Part shown: positions 1 to 11,025 of the stretch, in pieces
Layout: each line of letters opens with the position of its first letter
Position numbering within the stretch: the first letter of the stretch is position 1
From: Monilinia fructicola
Taxonomy: Eukaryota; Ascomycota; Leotiomycetes; Helotiales; Sclerotiniaceae
Length of the DNA stretch: 64,000 nt
Direction: 5' to 3'
Assembly: GCA_008692225.1 (NCBI GenBank)
Contig: VICG01000004.1
Location: 372,501-436,500, forward strand
Position numbers and translations under genes: made by a program
The notes under the pieces: generated by a model
What the model was told of the DNA's origin: nothing
What the model saw: the letters and a program-made list of their open reading frames with translations, nothing else
The model's database searches: none

Positions 1-48
1 TGCAAGATAACGAAATGACGATATGCTAACTTCAAGTTTTCCTCATAG

Positions 49-965
49 CGTCAAGACTAGAATTCAACTCGACCCCGTCACATACAACCGAGGACTTATC
101 GGTGGTTTCAGACAAGTTATTGCAAAGGAGGGTGCTGGTGCTCTCTTGACTGGTGCTGGACCAACTTTCGCTGGTTACTTCCTTCAAGGCGCATTCAAAT
201 TCGGAGGTTATGAATTGTTCAAGCAACAAGCTATCAACCTGATCGGTTATGAAAATGCCGTCAACAACAAGACCGCTGTCTACTTGGCCTCATCTGCCAC
301 CGCAGAGTTCTTCGCAGATATCGCTCTTTGCCCTCTTGAGGCTACCCGTATTCGTTTGGTCTCTGACCCAACATATGCCAATGGTCTCATTGGTGGTTTC
401 TCCAAGATGTTGAAGAATGAGGGTGTTGGTGCTTTCTACGCTGGTTTCGGTCCAATCTTGTTCAAGCAGTAAGTTTTAATCATGTCTGTCACTTCACGAT
501 TGTGTGCTCATATTTCCAAAAAGAGTTCCATATACCATGGCCAAGTTCGTCGTCTTCGAGAAGGTCGTTGAGGCTATCTACACCAAGGTCGACAAATCCA
601 AGACTTCCGATGGACTCCAAACCACCATCAACTTGGGATCTGGTCTCATTGCTGGAATGGCCGCTGCTGTCGTTTCGCAACCAGCTGACACTATGTTGTC
701 AAAGATTAACAAGACCAAGGGTCTTCCAGGAGAGGGAACTACTTCCCGATTGATTAAGATCGCAAGAGAGCTTGGTTTCAGAGGATCATACACTGGTATT
801 GGTGCTCGTCTTGCTATGGTCGGTGCTATTACTGCTGGTAAGTAGCATTCTTTATCTCTGTTCTCTACCCCCATACTAATGACTCTTACAGGTCAATTCG
901 CAATCTACGGTGATATCAAGAAGGCATTGGGTGCCACTGGTGGTGTCGATTTGGCTGTTAAATAA
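49..965 (+). CDS. Mitochondrial phosphate carrier (5'-partial)
   Basis: Inner-membrane carrier of the SLC25 family that brings inorganic phosphate into the mitochondrial matrix. Three exons are visible: 49-468, 524-837 and 892-965 (stop TAA). Positions 1-48 look like the end of an intron (branch site GCTAAC at 25-30, acceptor TAG at 46-48), so the N-terminus lies outside the window and the ATG at 23 is not the start. The first visible exon opens with VKTRIQ, the tail of the first carrier signature. Later signatures include PLEATRIR and QPADTMLSK (P-x-D-x-x-x-x-K). The run [11 protein letters not shown] across intron 1 is typical of phosphate carriers rather than other SLC25 members. Introns are 55 and 54 nt with clean GT-AG ends. 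The reading frame is intact. The yeast counterpart would be MIR1. Confidence 0.93.
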
Positions 966-1718
966 GCGATTGTATAAAAGCAGTTGTTAAAAAAGGGTGC
1001 GGGGTCGTCGAACATTGTTTAGCGAACTCGGGGTTATATGCATACATTTGTTGGTTCCAGAAGACTTTTCTCCTCGGTCTCTCAAAAAATACTCCAGTCT
1101 ATCTTTTTAGAGAGGAATAGACTAGATGATGGACTGGAACTTTAGAAGAGGGCAGATAGGGAAGAGACTACTTTTCATGGCGTCTGTCTGTATAATAGAG
1201 ACCTTTCCAATAGAATAGATCGCAATTGGATGTGGTTCATTTTGAATGTTATTCTCGATTTTATAGTAAGCGTGAAATGAGCATGTGATAGTCAACCTAA
1301 TAGGTAGGTACCTAGTAGTCATTCTGCACACACGAAAGGTCACTAATACCCCTACATCTTCCAGCAAAAACCGCAAATAAGTCGAATCCCTAAAATGATA
1401 ATATTCCCAAATACATCACCAACTTTAGATACTTTCCTCCCTCCCTGCTACTCACTTACCTGCTACCGGCTATCTCCCACAAAACCAATTTCCAGTTGGG
1501 TAAATGGCTCTTTAAGTTGGTCACTGGATATGGAAGAGGAATTGAGATTGGATTGGTTCCCTGATCTTGAGGACGAGTGATGGGAGATGGGAGATGGGAC
1601 ATGAGGGATGGGAAAATCGCGGTAAAGTGGAAGAAGCGAAGAGGGCAGGCAGGGCAAGGGGGTGGAATTGGGAAGGAGTCGGATTGTTGGATGTGCAATC
1701 ACGGTCTTGGTGTCTTAC
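966..1718. other. Intergenic, 3' flank of phosphate carrier
   Basis: No supported gene. It holds the 3' UTR of the phosphate carrier and short chance ORFs. A minus-strand stretch at 1463-1580 could be a terminal exon of the doubtful gene at 1719-2125, but two frames are equally possible, so I leave it unassigned. Confidence 0.5.
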
Positions 1719-2125
1719 CTGAAAGGCTTGTATTGGATCTTGAGGCTGGAAAGTTTGGTTGCGTCATTCGTTGTCTGGTTTGGAAGGGATTGTTTGGTTC
1801 TGGGGGCTTTTGAAATTGTGGTAAGGAGGGAGGCATGAAAATGGAGGGATCGTAGCATAAGAACAGAGGGAGGCTGAAAGTGGGAGGGAGTCTGTTTATT
1901 AGATATGCAATAGTATAAGGTATTATATGATTTGGATGATTTGGATCTTGAAGTTGAGAAGTTTGGTTGCGTATCTGGTTCCATGGGGGGTTCCATTTGC
2001 CTGTTGTCCTTTGCATCTGTCTCTCTTATCAATCCTTCATCTCCTTTGCCGTCTCCAAGACTGGCCCTAGTCCTCTTTTCTGGAGCACGGTAGAAGCTTG
2101 TCTCGGGAAATGGATCAAGTGGCAT
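1719..2125 (-). CDS. Doubtful small hypothetical protein, first exon
   Basis: Minus-strand open frame starting at ATG 2125 and reading about 135 codons to a strong donor (cag|gtaag) at 1719/1718. The encoded peptide is polar, rich in Ser, Arg, Lys and Pro, with no recognisable domain, signal peptide or membrane segment. A following exon could end in the 1463-1580 stretch, where the peptide ending FVGDSR precedes a stop at 1463. The exon contains a 32-bp imperfect direct repeat (1733-1764 and 1941-1972). There is no homology I recognise, and codon evidence is weak, so this may be a chance frame. Confidence 0.22.
1733..1972. repeat. 32-bp imperfect direct repeat pair
   Basis: Copies at 1733-1764 and 1941-1972 share TTGGATCTTGA at the left and AAGTTTGGTTGCGT at the right, with four mismatches in 32 bases, spaced 208 bp apart. 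Confidence 0.8.
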
Positions 2126-4026
2126 TGAGGGAGGTGTATGGACTATTCGTACGGGCTAGTTCCTGCTCGGGGACTGGGTAGGTATTATGTACTTCTCCAT
2201 TTTATGGATCTAATGAGGAGTCAATAATGATTGTACCAACACACCTAGTAGTTTCAAGTAGTCGCAACTTTAAAGCACCAGGTTGATACTAATAGGCTGA
2301 TGGGTCAGATCTCCAAATTTGATACTCTGGTTGCAAATCTGTTTGAAATGAGTTGTGTGAGATATACACTGGCGGGCGTAGCAGTTGACGGCTCCTTCAC
2401 TGACAGACACCCTGTTTATCTACCGGTAGACTGAGGTCTTCACTTGTAGGCGCTCTTGGAAGTCTATGTATGGTATATTTTACCCGAGCTCATTCTTGCC
2501 GAGACCAAACCAAACCGACCAAACCAACCTTGGAAACTGTTGTTCTCTCGTTCTAGCTTTCATCCAGACTCTTGTCCCATGCCTCTTCTGATAGAACATG
2601 CCAGCAATCTGGAAGGTTTTGTTGCACATCTGATTGGGTTCACTTTCGTCAAGCTCTTTTCTATCCCTTCCGGGCCCTACCTAACATCTTTCCATCCAGA
2701 AGGAAGCTTCCCAATATTCAGATATGCAACAAAACTTACTTTTTCGGGCAATCTTATCCCAGCTTGCCAATAATATCAATGCTGTGAAGCTTCAATGGTT
2801 TGTACTTTCGAGACACTTTTCTTGAGATGAATGAGGCTAATCAGTATGGGATAGATTTGATTGTTTGTATTCCATTAGGCTCTTGTATTGTAAGGCTTTG
2901 GACGACATTCTAACTGAATATCGACTGGGTTGAATAAGCGTAAGGGAAATCTTACCTCTCCAGCATACGAGGAGATAAAATACACGTTGGAAATGGGAGT
3001 CGTCCTTACCTGTCCTCAATACCAGAATGGTTCTTCACAGGTTTCCTTAAAGGCCTGCATGCCTGGTATATGCAGTCTGTTGTTTATTAGTCCGCTTGAT
3101 ACTAATTTAAGAGAAAACTCACAGGTCAGATTTATTAGTGTATATAGAGACAAACCTATGACCTCTACATCGGATTTGAATTTCCTGAATCTAACCGAGA
3201 AATCTAGGTCACTAGATGTTCGCATGTATTTCAGACAATGAGGCCTCAATGGCCCGACCGCAAAGCCGTTGGAATGTGGACTAACTTGGAAACAAATGAG
3301 TTCATCTGCAATTGCTCGTACAGTCGCATTCAAATTTCAATGCTACAGTACTGTACTGCGTATGTGCATAACAGAAACGCATGGAATACGACACACCACC
3401 AAATACAGTATCGACATCTTCACCGCATCTACGAACAAGTGGCTATGCGGGGTTACACAACCGATGGAGTAGTCTCGACAATGGATATTCGAACAACCTC
3501 CCGGGCCGCTGGATGGTCTTTCAAACTTTGAACAGTAGGTAGTGTATAAATCTTGCCATGTGTCGTACAATCTTTGGATGAACTATCTAGAATTCAACTG
3601 TTGACAGATTTCTTGGCAGGGGAAGTGCTTGAAATGTTTTGAAGATGCTTCATTTGAAGGAGGCGCGGGAAAAGGATGACGCAGGATCCGAATAAATTTC
3701 CACAATTCCAAAAGGTCAAAACAAGTCATTGGATCGGATATCCAAGTTGACTAATTGTCCAACCAATGGAATTCTTTCACTTCTGCATCATCAAGCTTTT
3801 ACTAAGTAGACCAAGGTTCTTAAAAACAGCTTACATCCTTGAAAGAGGGGCACCTGGGCATCGCGGGAAGCCTCATCAGTCTCCCCACTAGATACGACTA
3901 CTCTGTACTCCGTAGGATATCGAAAGCTTTTGATATTCACTACGAAAAGAACACGCGGGAGATATAATTAGTCGTAAATGAGCGCATGTTTATCAATCGC
4001 TCTTTCAAATTTCCCTCTGCTCTTGT
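2126..4026. other. Intergenic region upstream of the decarboxylase
   Basis: About 1.9 kb without a supported gene; only short frames without coding character on both strands. One TACTCCGTA motif at 3906-3914. Confidence 0.55.
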
Positions 4027-4038
4027 TATATATATATT
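4027..4038 (+). promoter_or_regulatory. TATA element of glutamate decarboxylase
   Basis: An alternating TATATATATATT tract about 170 bp upstream of the ATG at 4209. It is followed by a pyrimidine-rich stretch (about 4040-4085) and a CA/CAC-rich leader (about 4100-4130), an arrangement common in strongly expressed fungal genes. Confidence 0.55.
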
Positions 4039-4208
4039 CTTGACCGCATCCCCTTTTTCATCCTCCTCGTCTACTTCCCTCAACCCAACCCAACCTAATT
4101 AGCACAACCCACCACCACCACCACCACAAACAACAACGTCCCTTCTTCATCCTCTTCTACGATAAACATATCAAAACCCTCTCATCATTTTCAAATAAAA
4201 CCGCAATC

Positions 4209-6206
4209 ATGGTTCATTTATCCCAAATCCCCAACAATGAAAAGGCCACCGCCCCCCTTGTTGAGGGCCTCAAAAAACTTACAGTGGCCGCCGCGTCTAG
4301 TGACGAAGATACGTTCACATCCAGTGTTTATGGTTCTAAATTTGCTGCTGAGGATCTTCCTCGACATGAGATGCCTGACAGTTCGATGCCGAAGGAAGTA
4401 GCTTATAGATTGATCAAAGATGACCTATCTTTGGATGGCAACCCCATACTTAAGTTTGTAGTTCACTGACCATTTGTGGTGCTTATGCTGACCTCCCCAA
4501 ATTCTAGCTAGCTTTGTTTCCACATTCATGGCACGTGAAATCAAATGGTATTCCTGGCGTCGAATCTCTCTGCTGACGATTTGTAGAAAAAAGAAGCCGA
4601 AGACCTGATGGCCGAGTCACTTTCGAAGAATTTCATCGACTACGAGGAGTATCCCCAGAGCGCCGATATCCAAAATCGATGCGTTTCCATGATTGGCCGT
4701 CTATTCAACGCTCCTACAGATCAAGAGAGTGATGCTGCTGTTGGCACCTCCACCGTCGGTTCTTCCGAGGCCATCATGTTAGCAGTCTTAGCCATGAAAA
4801 AAAGATGGCAGAACAGCAGACGTGCCGCGGGAAAATCTACCGATAAACCAAATATCGTCATGTCATCTGCCGTTCAAGTCTGCTGGGAGAAGGCAGCTCG
4901 ATATTTTGAGATTGAGGAGAATTACGTCTATTGCACTGAGGATAGATATGTCCTTGATCCCGAGGAGGCTGTTAACTTGGTGGATGAGAATACTATTGGA
5001 ATTTGCTTGATCCTTGGCACGACTTACACAGGTGAGCAGGAGAGATTGAGAATTTGGTTTACCTCACTTTGGCTAATGCTATGTGATATAGGCGAATATG
5101 AGGATGTCAAGGCGGTGAATGATCTTTTGATTAAGAAGAACATCGATACCGTCATTCATGTTGACGCTGCATCAGGAGGATTTGTGGCTCCATTTGTAAG
5201 AAATCACCTTCCCACACGTTGCTTCAAAACCATCTCTTGATGAACAATTACTAACTTGCTCATCTTACAGGTCGTTCCAGACTTGGAGTGGGATTTCAGA
5301 TTAGAGAAGGTTGTTTCTATCAACACTAGTGGCCACAAGTATGATTTGAGTGTACTTCAATTACTTGAGCAATCGCTAACACAGTTCTCAGGTATGGTCT
5401 CGTTTATCCGGGTGTTGGATGGATCGTTTTGGAGAGCCCCTGAATACTTGCCCAAGGTCAGTCACTTCTTTTACATCTAATCTTACAAGCAACTCGAATT
5501 TATATTTCTGCCTTTTGTTAATCTCCTTTTTATTTACCAATTCAACGAGAAATTCCCTCATTTCCTCACAATTTCTATTTTTATTTTCATTTTCATTTTT
5601 ACTTTTTTTTTAAAATTACTGACTCTCCGATCTAAATGTAGGAGCTCGTTTTCAACATCAACTACCTTGGCGCAGATCAAGCTTCTTTCACGCTCAACTT
5701 CTCCAAGGGTGCTTCTCACATTATCGCTCAATACTACCAACTCATTCGTCTTGGCAAGAGTGGTTACCGTGCCATCATGAGCAACTTGACAAGAACCGCC
5801 GATTACCTCTCCGACTCCCTCGAACAACTCGGATTTGTGATTATGTCTCAAAAGCATGGCCAGGGTCTTCCACTCGTTGCTTTCCGCATCGATCCCAAGG
5901 CTGATAAAAACACTACGATGAATTCGCTCTGGCCGCGAATCTTCGCCAGCGCGGGTGGATCTTGCCTGCTTATACCATGGCACCCAAGACTGAAAAACCT
6001 GAAGATGTTGCGTGTAGTTGTCCGTGAAGATTTTACCAAGTCCAGATGTGATCAATTATTGAATGACATCAAGTTGTCCCGTGGTGTGTTGGAGGAAATG
6101 GACAAGGAAGCTGTTCAGAAAACACCAGGACTATGTCAAAACACACTCTACTCATGCTGGAAAGAGCAAGCATAATCATCCTCATTATAAGAACGAGAAA
6201 GCATAG
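4209..6206 (+). CDS. Glutamate decarboxylase, frame broken by small indels
   Basis: PLP-dependent decarboxylase converting glutamate to GABA, the entry step of the GABA shunt; cytosolic. Likely exons: 4209-4453, a tiny exon ending at 4530, 4587-5031, 5092-5195, 5271-5338, 5392-5456, 5642-6206. Family hallmarks are [40 protein letters not shown] and the PLP-lysine motif NTSGHKYG, whose Lys-Tyr junction lies across intron 5339-5391. Four positions break the frame: T-run 5427-5430 (+1), A-run 5906-5910 (+2 or -1), A-run 5993-5997 (+1), and C pair 6125-6126 (+1). Between them the peptide follows the family well, and the frame fits a natural end at TAG 6204-6206. The exon around 4508-4530 is irregular (see findings). 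Either a fresh pseudogene or sequence error; I favour error because most of the breaks sit in homopolymers. Confidence 0.88.
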
Positions 6207-7281
6207 CTTACAGGGAAAGACTGGAAAGACTCATGCTGTCTGTTGATGGGGTGGATATTAGGTATATCTACGGGATGGATGATGACTATATGAATTGCAA
6301 TGATGATGGGTTGGTTAGCTGGGGGATCTAAAATGGCTCAATGAAAGCTTTTCAAAGGGTAACAAAACGAACAGCCGTGAACTTTGAGTTAGATTCGTTC
6401 GGATACAAGGATAACAGTCCAATGAATACATACGTATCTAATTCTAATTCTATGCTGTCCTCCATGTGCAAATGAAAGATCTTCCCGTTCCGAGCTGCCA
6501 GTTGCTGTCAGCTGCTGTCAGTGCTATCGGTGCTGATCTGTTACACTAACAATGTCCGTAAGCTTCACAATCCAGCCCAGATCCTTTTTTCCCCTGCACC
6601 CTTGATCATCGGCATCTGGCCGGTAATTTATGATTTTGTATCCACTATGGACCACAGTAGCTTTGTAGAACCTACGAAGATTATTCTCCGTACAACAAAA
6701 ACAATCGAAAAACGGGATTTTGCCTCATCTTGCATTTGGTGTTCGACGGTGAATGATCGGCATTCTCTTTTTGGTGATACTTCAATAATCCATGGATTGC
6801 TGATATGAGGGCCGAGATTTAGGAGGTTTTCTTTTTTTTCCTTTTTCTTTTTTCCTTTGCCTTTGCCTTTTGCCTTTTGCCTTCCCTCGACAAGGGTGCT
6901 CATGATAGATTGGGTTAGGGATTACATTATGCGTTGAGAAAGAATCCAGAGCGGGAAGAGATAAATAACCTGAATCGAAGACTGAACTTGATTGGCAACG
7001 ACGAAATAGACGAGGACGAACCTAGTGAATCAGGTTCAGGCAAAAACAAACGAGACCAGGCGAGATCATTCGCACGATTGGAACAGACGAAAGCAAATAA
7101 TACAACAGATGATGTGAATAAGGGCGGAGGATTCGGTTAGACTGCGCTTGAGGTTTGCGCGAAGTGCAGCGGCAGAAAAGCGGCAGAAACACCGAAGGAC
7201 GTGGACGTGGACGTGGACGTGGACCCTTGGAGGACCAGCAGAGGATTCTGCATTTCAAAGGAGTGAGAGCGCAGAGGAGAC
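6207..7281. other. Intergenic and 5' leader of zinc-cluster regulator
   Basis: No gene supported. Contains a T/C-rich tract at about 6829-6895 (repeated TTTGCC units) and, close to the next gene, about four tandem GGACGT units near 7197-7223 in its probable 5' leader. Confidence 0.6.
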
Positions 7282-10200
7282 ATGAGCACAGGAGGGAATG
7301 GAGGGCCGGCAGGACTACCGCTCAAACAGATCCGCTTCGTGAATAATGAGGGACAGCCGCCTGCAAAAAGGAGGAGGGTCAATGCTGCGTACGTGTATTC
7401 TTCGTGGGAGTAGAAGGAGGGGTAAATTCTACATCAATGTAGCTAATTTTTCCATCGGGAGTTTAGATGTCGGACGTGCAGAAAGCGAAAGACGAGATGC
7501 GATGGGAAACGGCCACTCTGTTCAACATGCACAGATAATGGCCACGAATGCATGGGGTATGCGGAAGGGCCAGATGGAGCTGCGACTTCGAGTTCGAGTG
7601 CGACAAGAAAGGAGTTAAGGAGTCCGGATACTGGAGCAGGGGATGAGGGGGATTATACAAATACAAGTCTAAATATAGCTACGAAGAGGCCCGGCATTTC
7701 GAGAGATAACTCGAGAGATTCGATCCTGCTACAATATCCACAAAGGGTCGATTTAGCAACTTCAAAATCGGGGATCACTACGGCCGAGCAATGGTGCATA
7801 AGAGATACGCCGACAATGGTAGAAAGTGAGGGAATGAGAAATAATCGACCTGGGGATCGAAGGATTGATTACAAAGACATCCCTTTATTCTCGGAGGATG
7901 GTCCCAGTCCTCTGGAAAGAGAACAAGCCCAGCTCAGTGACACCGGTGTCGGTGAGAGTCATCGCGTACCGTATTTTAGGTATTTTGGTCCCACGGCCAT
8001 TGTACCTGGGTTCAAACAAATGGTTGTTTCTGTGCGAGAAAGCAGAAGGAGTATGGGCCCACCTTCTTCTTCGGTGACAATGTCGCCTATATCTGCAAAG
8101 CATGGCTCGACCGGAGGTTCTGTACATGGAGGAACGCCGTCTCAAACAGGCACTGAACCAAGATCTGCAATCGACATGCCACTCTACGATCCTAACGATC
8201 TGTTACCGGTAAACCGGCTGATTATCCATCTTGTTGAGGTCTTCTTCGCTCACCTGGGTTGTAATTACCCATTCTTATCCAAAAGACAAGAAAATTTCAA
8301 ACGCTTGGTGGAGGAAAAGAAAATTGAACCCATTCTGGTTGATGCAGTTTGTACTTTAGCAGCTCGATTTTCAGATCATCCTCTTCTTACGACATCCCAT
8401 GAATCTCCGCATCCCAAGTCGGAATACGGACAAGTATTTGCTCAACGAGCTAAGGCAGCTGTGGTGGATACATTTCCTTGTCCGACGGTTGGAGCAGTTC
8501 AGGCTTGCTTGTTACTTGCTTATGAAGGATTTGGTGCAAACCAAGATAGTGCTTTATGGATGTACCTTGGATGTTCCATACGTATGGCCGTGGACCTTGG
8601 GCTACAGAAATTAGACGGTGTTAAACATCAAGGACAGAAGGATCCAGGATATCATAGAGCCTTGATAATTGAACGAAATGAACCAGCACCCACGATTTAC
8701 CGTGGAAGAGAAAAATGAAATCGAAGAAGAACGAATCGATACTCTTTGGGCAGTACTCATGCTGGACCGAGTCATCTCATCAGGGACTGGAAGACCAGTG
8801 AGTTTGAAAGATGAAGATCTCGAACTAACACTCCCGTCCGTTTCCCATAATTCGGAAGGGTGGCCGGATCCTTTTCCGGCTCTCATTAGAATCATACATT
8901 TGTATGGGCGCGTTTCCGATTTGTTGAATCGCATTAGAGGTGTAGATGATGTGACGCAGGGGTTGATACAACAGCTTTCTGGGATGGAAAAGGATTTGAC
9001 AATGCTCTATCAGAGTTTAGATGCGAGACTGGGGTTCACGGCGAGTAATTTCCAGCATTATGTTAAGAGTGGAGAGGGAACAAACTTCATACTTGTAAGT
9101 GCTCTTCCATAGATAGACTCGAAAGCTCTTCTAACACCTCTCAAGGTACATTTTTGGTTTCACACTTTAATTATGCTACTTCATCAACCAACTTTGATGC
9201 ATTCATTCGAAGGTCAAGTTCTACAGTTACTTCCTCATAGCCGCGAACTTAGCATGTCATCTGCTAAAACGATTGCCGATATTTTGGCATTCGCTGAGCT
9301 CATCGATCCGAGATCCTTCATTGGAAATCCATTCACATGTCAGCCAATATACATCGCTGGTTGTGCCTTCTTGAAAGAGATTGCATTGCATACATCTCAA
9401 CCAAGCTCGAGAGATGTCAGTCCTCGAAATAGTCCTCCATCAAATTTACATCCATCAAATGGGCAACCATCGAACGCAATGAAAGCAGGTGGAATCTATC
9501 AGGGTAATCAAAAACAGAAACATTCATTACTCGCTGCCGCGGCAAATCAAAACTATCAACGATGTCACAAAGCTTTGCAACATATAGAATCATACTGGGC
9601 TGGTACGCGATATATTCGAGTGGCGCTGGAACAAAAACAATGTGGAATAGATCCACAGGAAGTTGAAACTTACACGGCCGAAGAATATACCGAAGCTACC
9701 AAACCAAGGAATGAAATCATACCAAATTGGAGAAGAAGATTCTCAGCAAACTCTCCAGGCCGATTTCCCGAATTTGTTCGTTCACCATTGTTGGAAGCAC
9801 TGCCTGGCTCTCCCGCAATTGATCCAGCACAAGCTATTGGATGGTCACTCACTGGTACCACGAATTCACCAAGCTCAAATTTGACTTTTATGTATCAAAA
9901 CCAGACCGCAGCAGAGCAGCAACCAAGAGAACATGGTCAGGGCAACATGATTTATGATCCGATTCGGCAGAGTCTTCCCGAGAATCTGGTTGGAGGTACC
10001 ACGACTAGTGGAAGTGCAACAGCTAGTGGAACGTTCGATCGATATACTTCTCGCTCGAATCAGATGCCACCTCCTGCACCAAAATACATGACAGGAACAA
10101 ATCCGGATGCAACGGTAACAGCTGATGCGGAAGTGTTACTTGGATTGGGTGCAAATAATTCTCCATATCCTACGCCCGGGAGTAGTTCTCATCACTCATA

Positions 10201-10555
10201 TGATCCTGGTCCACGCAATACTCTTTCTCCACGGCCAAGATCGGGGGGTACGCCGGGTGGTGGGGGATATGACTTTCATCAACATCCTTCAACATCGGGA
10301 CAATCACATCTTTATCACAATCATAGTAATAGTAATGGACTGCATGGAATGAATAATGGTGGTGGTGGTGGTTACGGGGCACATACAAATGGTTATATGG
10401 GAATGGGATTAGGTGGCAATATGGTAAGTGACATGATGATGGAGAGTCAGGATATTGACATGAGGGGCTTGGGTGAGGATATGATGCCTTGGTTAGAGTA
10501 TCTCCCGCAGGATATGTTGAGATTTTATGATGGGGGTGGGGGTGGGGAGGGTTGA
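7282..10555 (+). CDS. Zn2Cys6 transcription factor with Fungal_trans-type middle domain
   Basis: Nuclear regulator of about 1,045 residues. Exons 7282-7388, 7467-9094 and 9146-10555. Exon 1 encodes a basic start ending KRRRVNAA; the junction leads straight into the zinc cluster C-x2-C-x6-C-x6-C-x2-C-x6-C (CRTCRKRKTRC ... CSTCTDNGHEC). Start choice: the ATG at 7282 is the first that reads into the cluster. The middle segment (LWMYLGCSIRMAVDLGLQK, then DTLWAVLMLDRVISSGTGRP) matches the fungal-specific transcription factor domain (PF04082 type). The C-terminal third is Ser/Pro/Gly/His-rich and probably disordered. The frame breaks once between about 8666 and 8699, most simply an extra A in the run near 8680; coding resumes in the +1 frame with no lost domain. 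Target genes unknown. Confidence 0.85.
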
Positions 10556-10864
10556 GGTAGGAAGGAGGAGAGGGGACCATGGTCTATTGCTCAAGGAAGT
10601 CATACAGACCTACTCATCGACCCGACTCTTATAGCCAGAAAATACAAAACATCCTGAACAACCAACATCAACACGTACTCTCGTCTCACGTCAGACCATT
10701 AAATTTCCCGACGTAATCTGAATGAAGGTAGTATGATGCTGCAAGTGCTCACTCAACTGGATCATGCATGCATGAATGACTCTCTTCATGATTATTAAAT
10801 ATCTCCCATCCCCTCCCTCCCTTCCTCATTAATTCTCCCCCGCCCCCCAAAAAAAACAAAAACG
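10556..10864. other. Intergenic spacer before tRNA
   Basis: 3' flank of the zinc-cluster gene; no gene seen. Confidence 0.6.
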
Positions 10865-10874
10865 AAAAAAAAAA
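10865..10874 (-). terminator. Pol III terminator of tRNA-Glu
   Basis: Run of ten T residues on the minus strand, two bases after the discriminator base of the tRNA. Confidence 0.75.
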
Positions 10875-10876
10875 TA

Positions 10877-11025
10877 TTCCGGTACGGGAGATCGAACCCC
10901 GGTCTCCCGCGACCTGTTCTCTTCTCTTCTCTTCCTCGCCACAAGGCAAGGCAAGGCAAGGTGGCGGACGGATGGAAGAGCGAATGGGTGAGAGGCGGAA
11001 ACGCTAGCCGCTACACCATGCCGGA
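10877..11025 (-). tRNA. tRNA-Glu(CUC) with 77-nt intron
   Basis: On the minus strand: acceptor 5' TCCGGCA with 3' TACCGGA, discriminator A, T arm CGGGG-TTCGATC-TCCCG, anticodon stem TCCGC/GCGGG. The loop CTCTCA+C gives anticodon CTC, hence glutamate. The intron follows position 37, as in nuclear tRNAs, and spans about 10912-10988 (77 nt). The mature length is 72 nt. The intron contains short tandem repeats (CCTTG and GAAGA types). The sixth acceptor pair is C-A in this sequence, and the D stem has several G-T pairs. A T10 tract follows the gene. Confidence 0.87.

Noticed and set aside
23..48. ATG at 23 as start of the phosphate carrier
   Set aside because: It lies in an intron: a GCTAAC branch site and a TAG acceptor precede the carrier motif that begins at 50.
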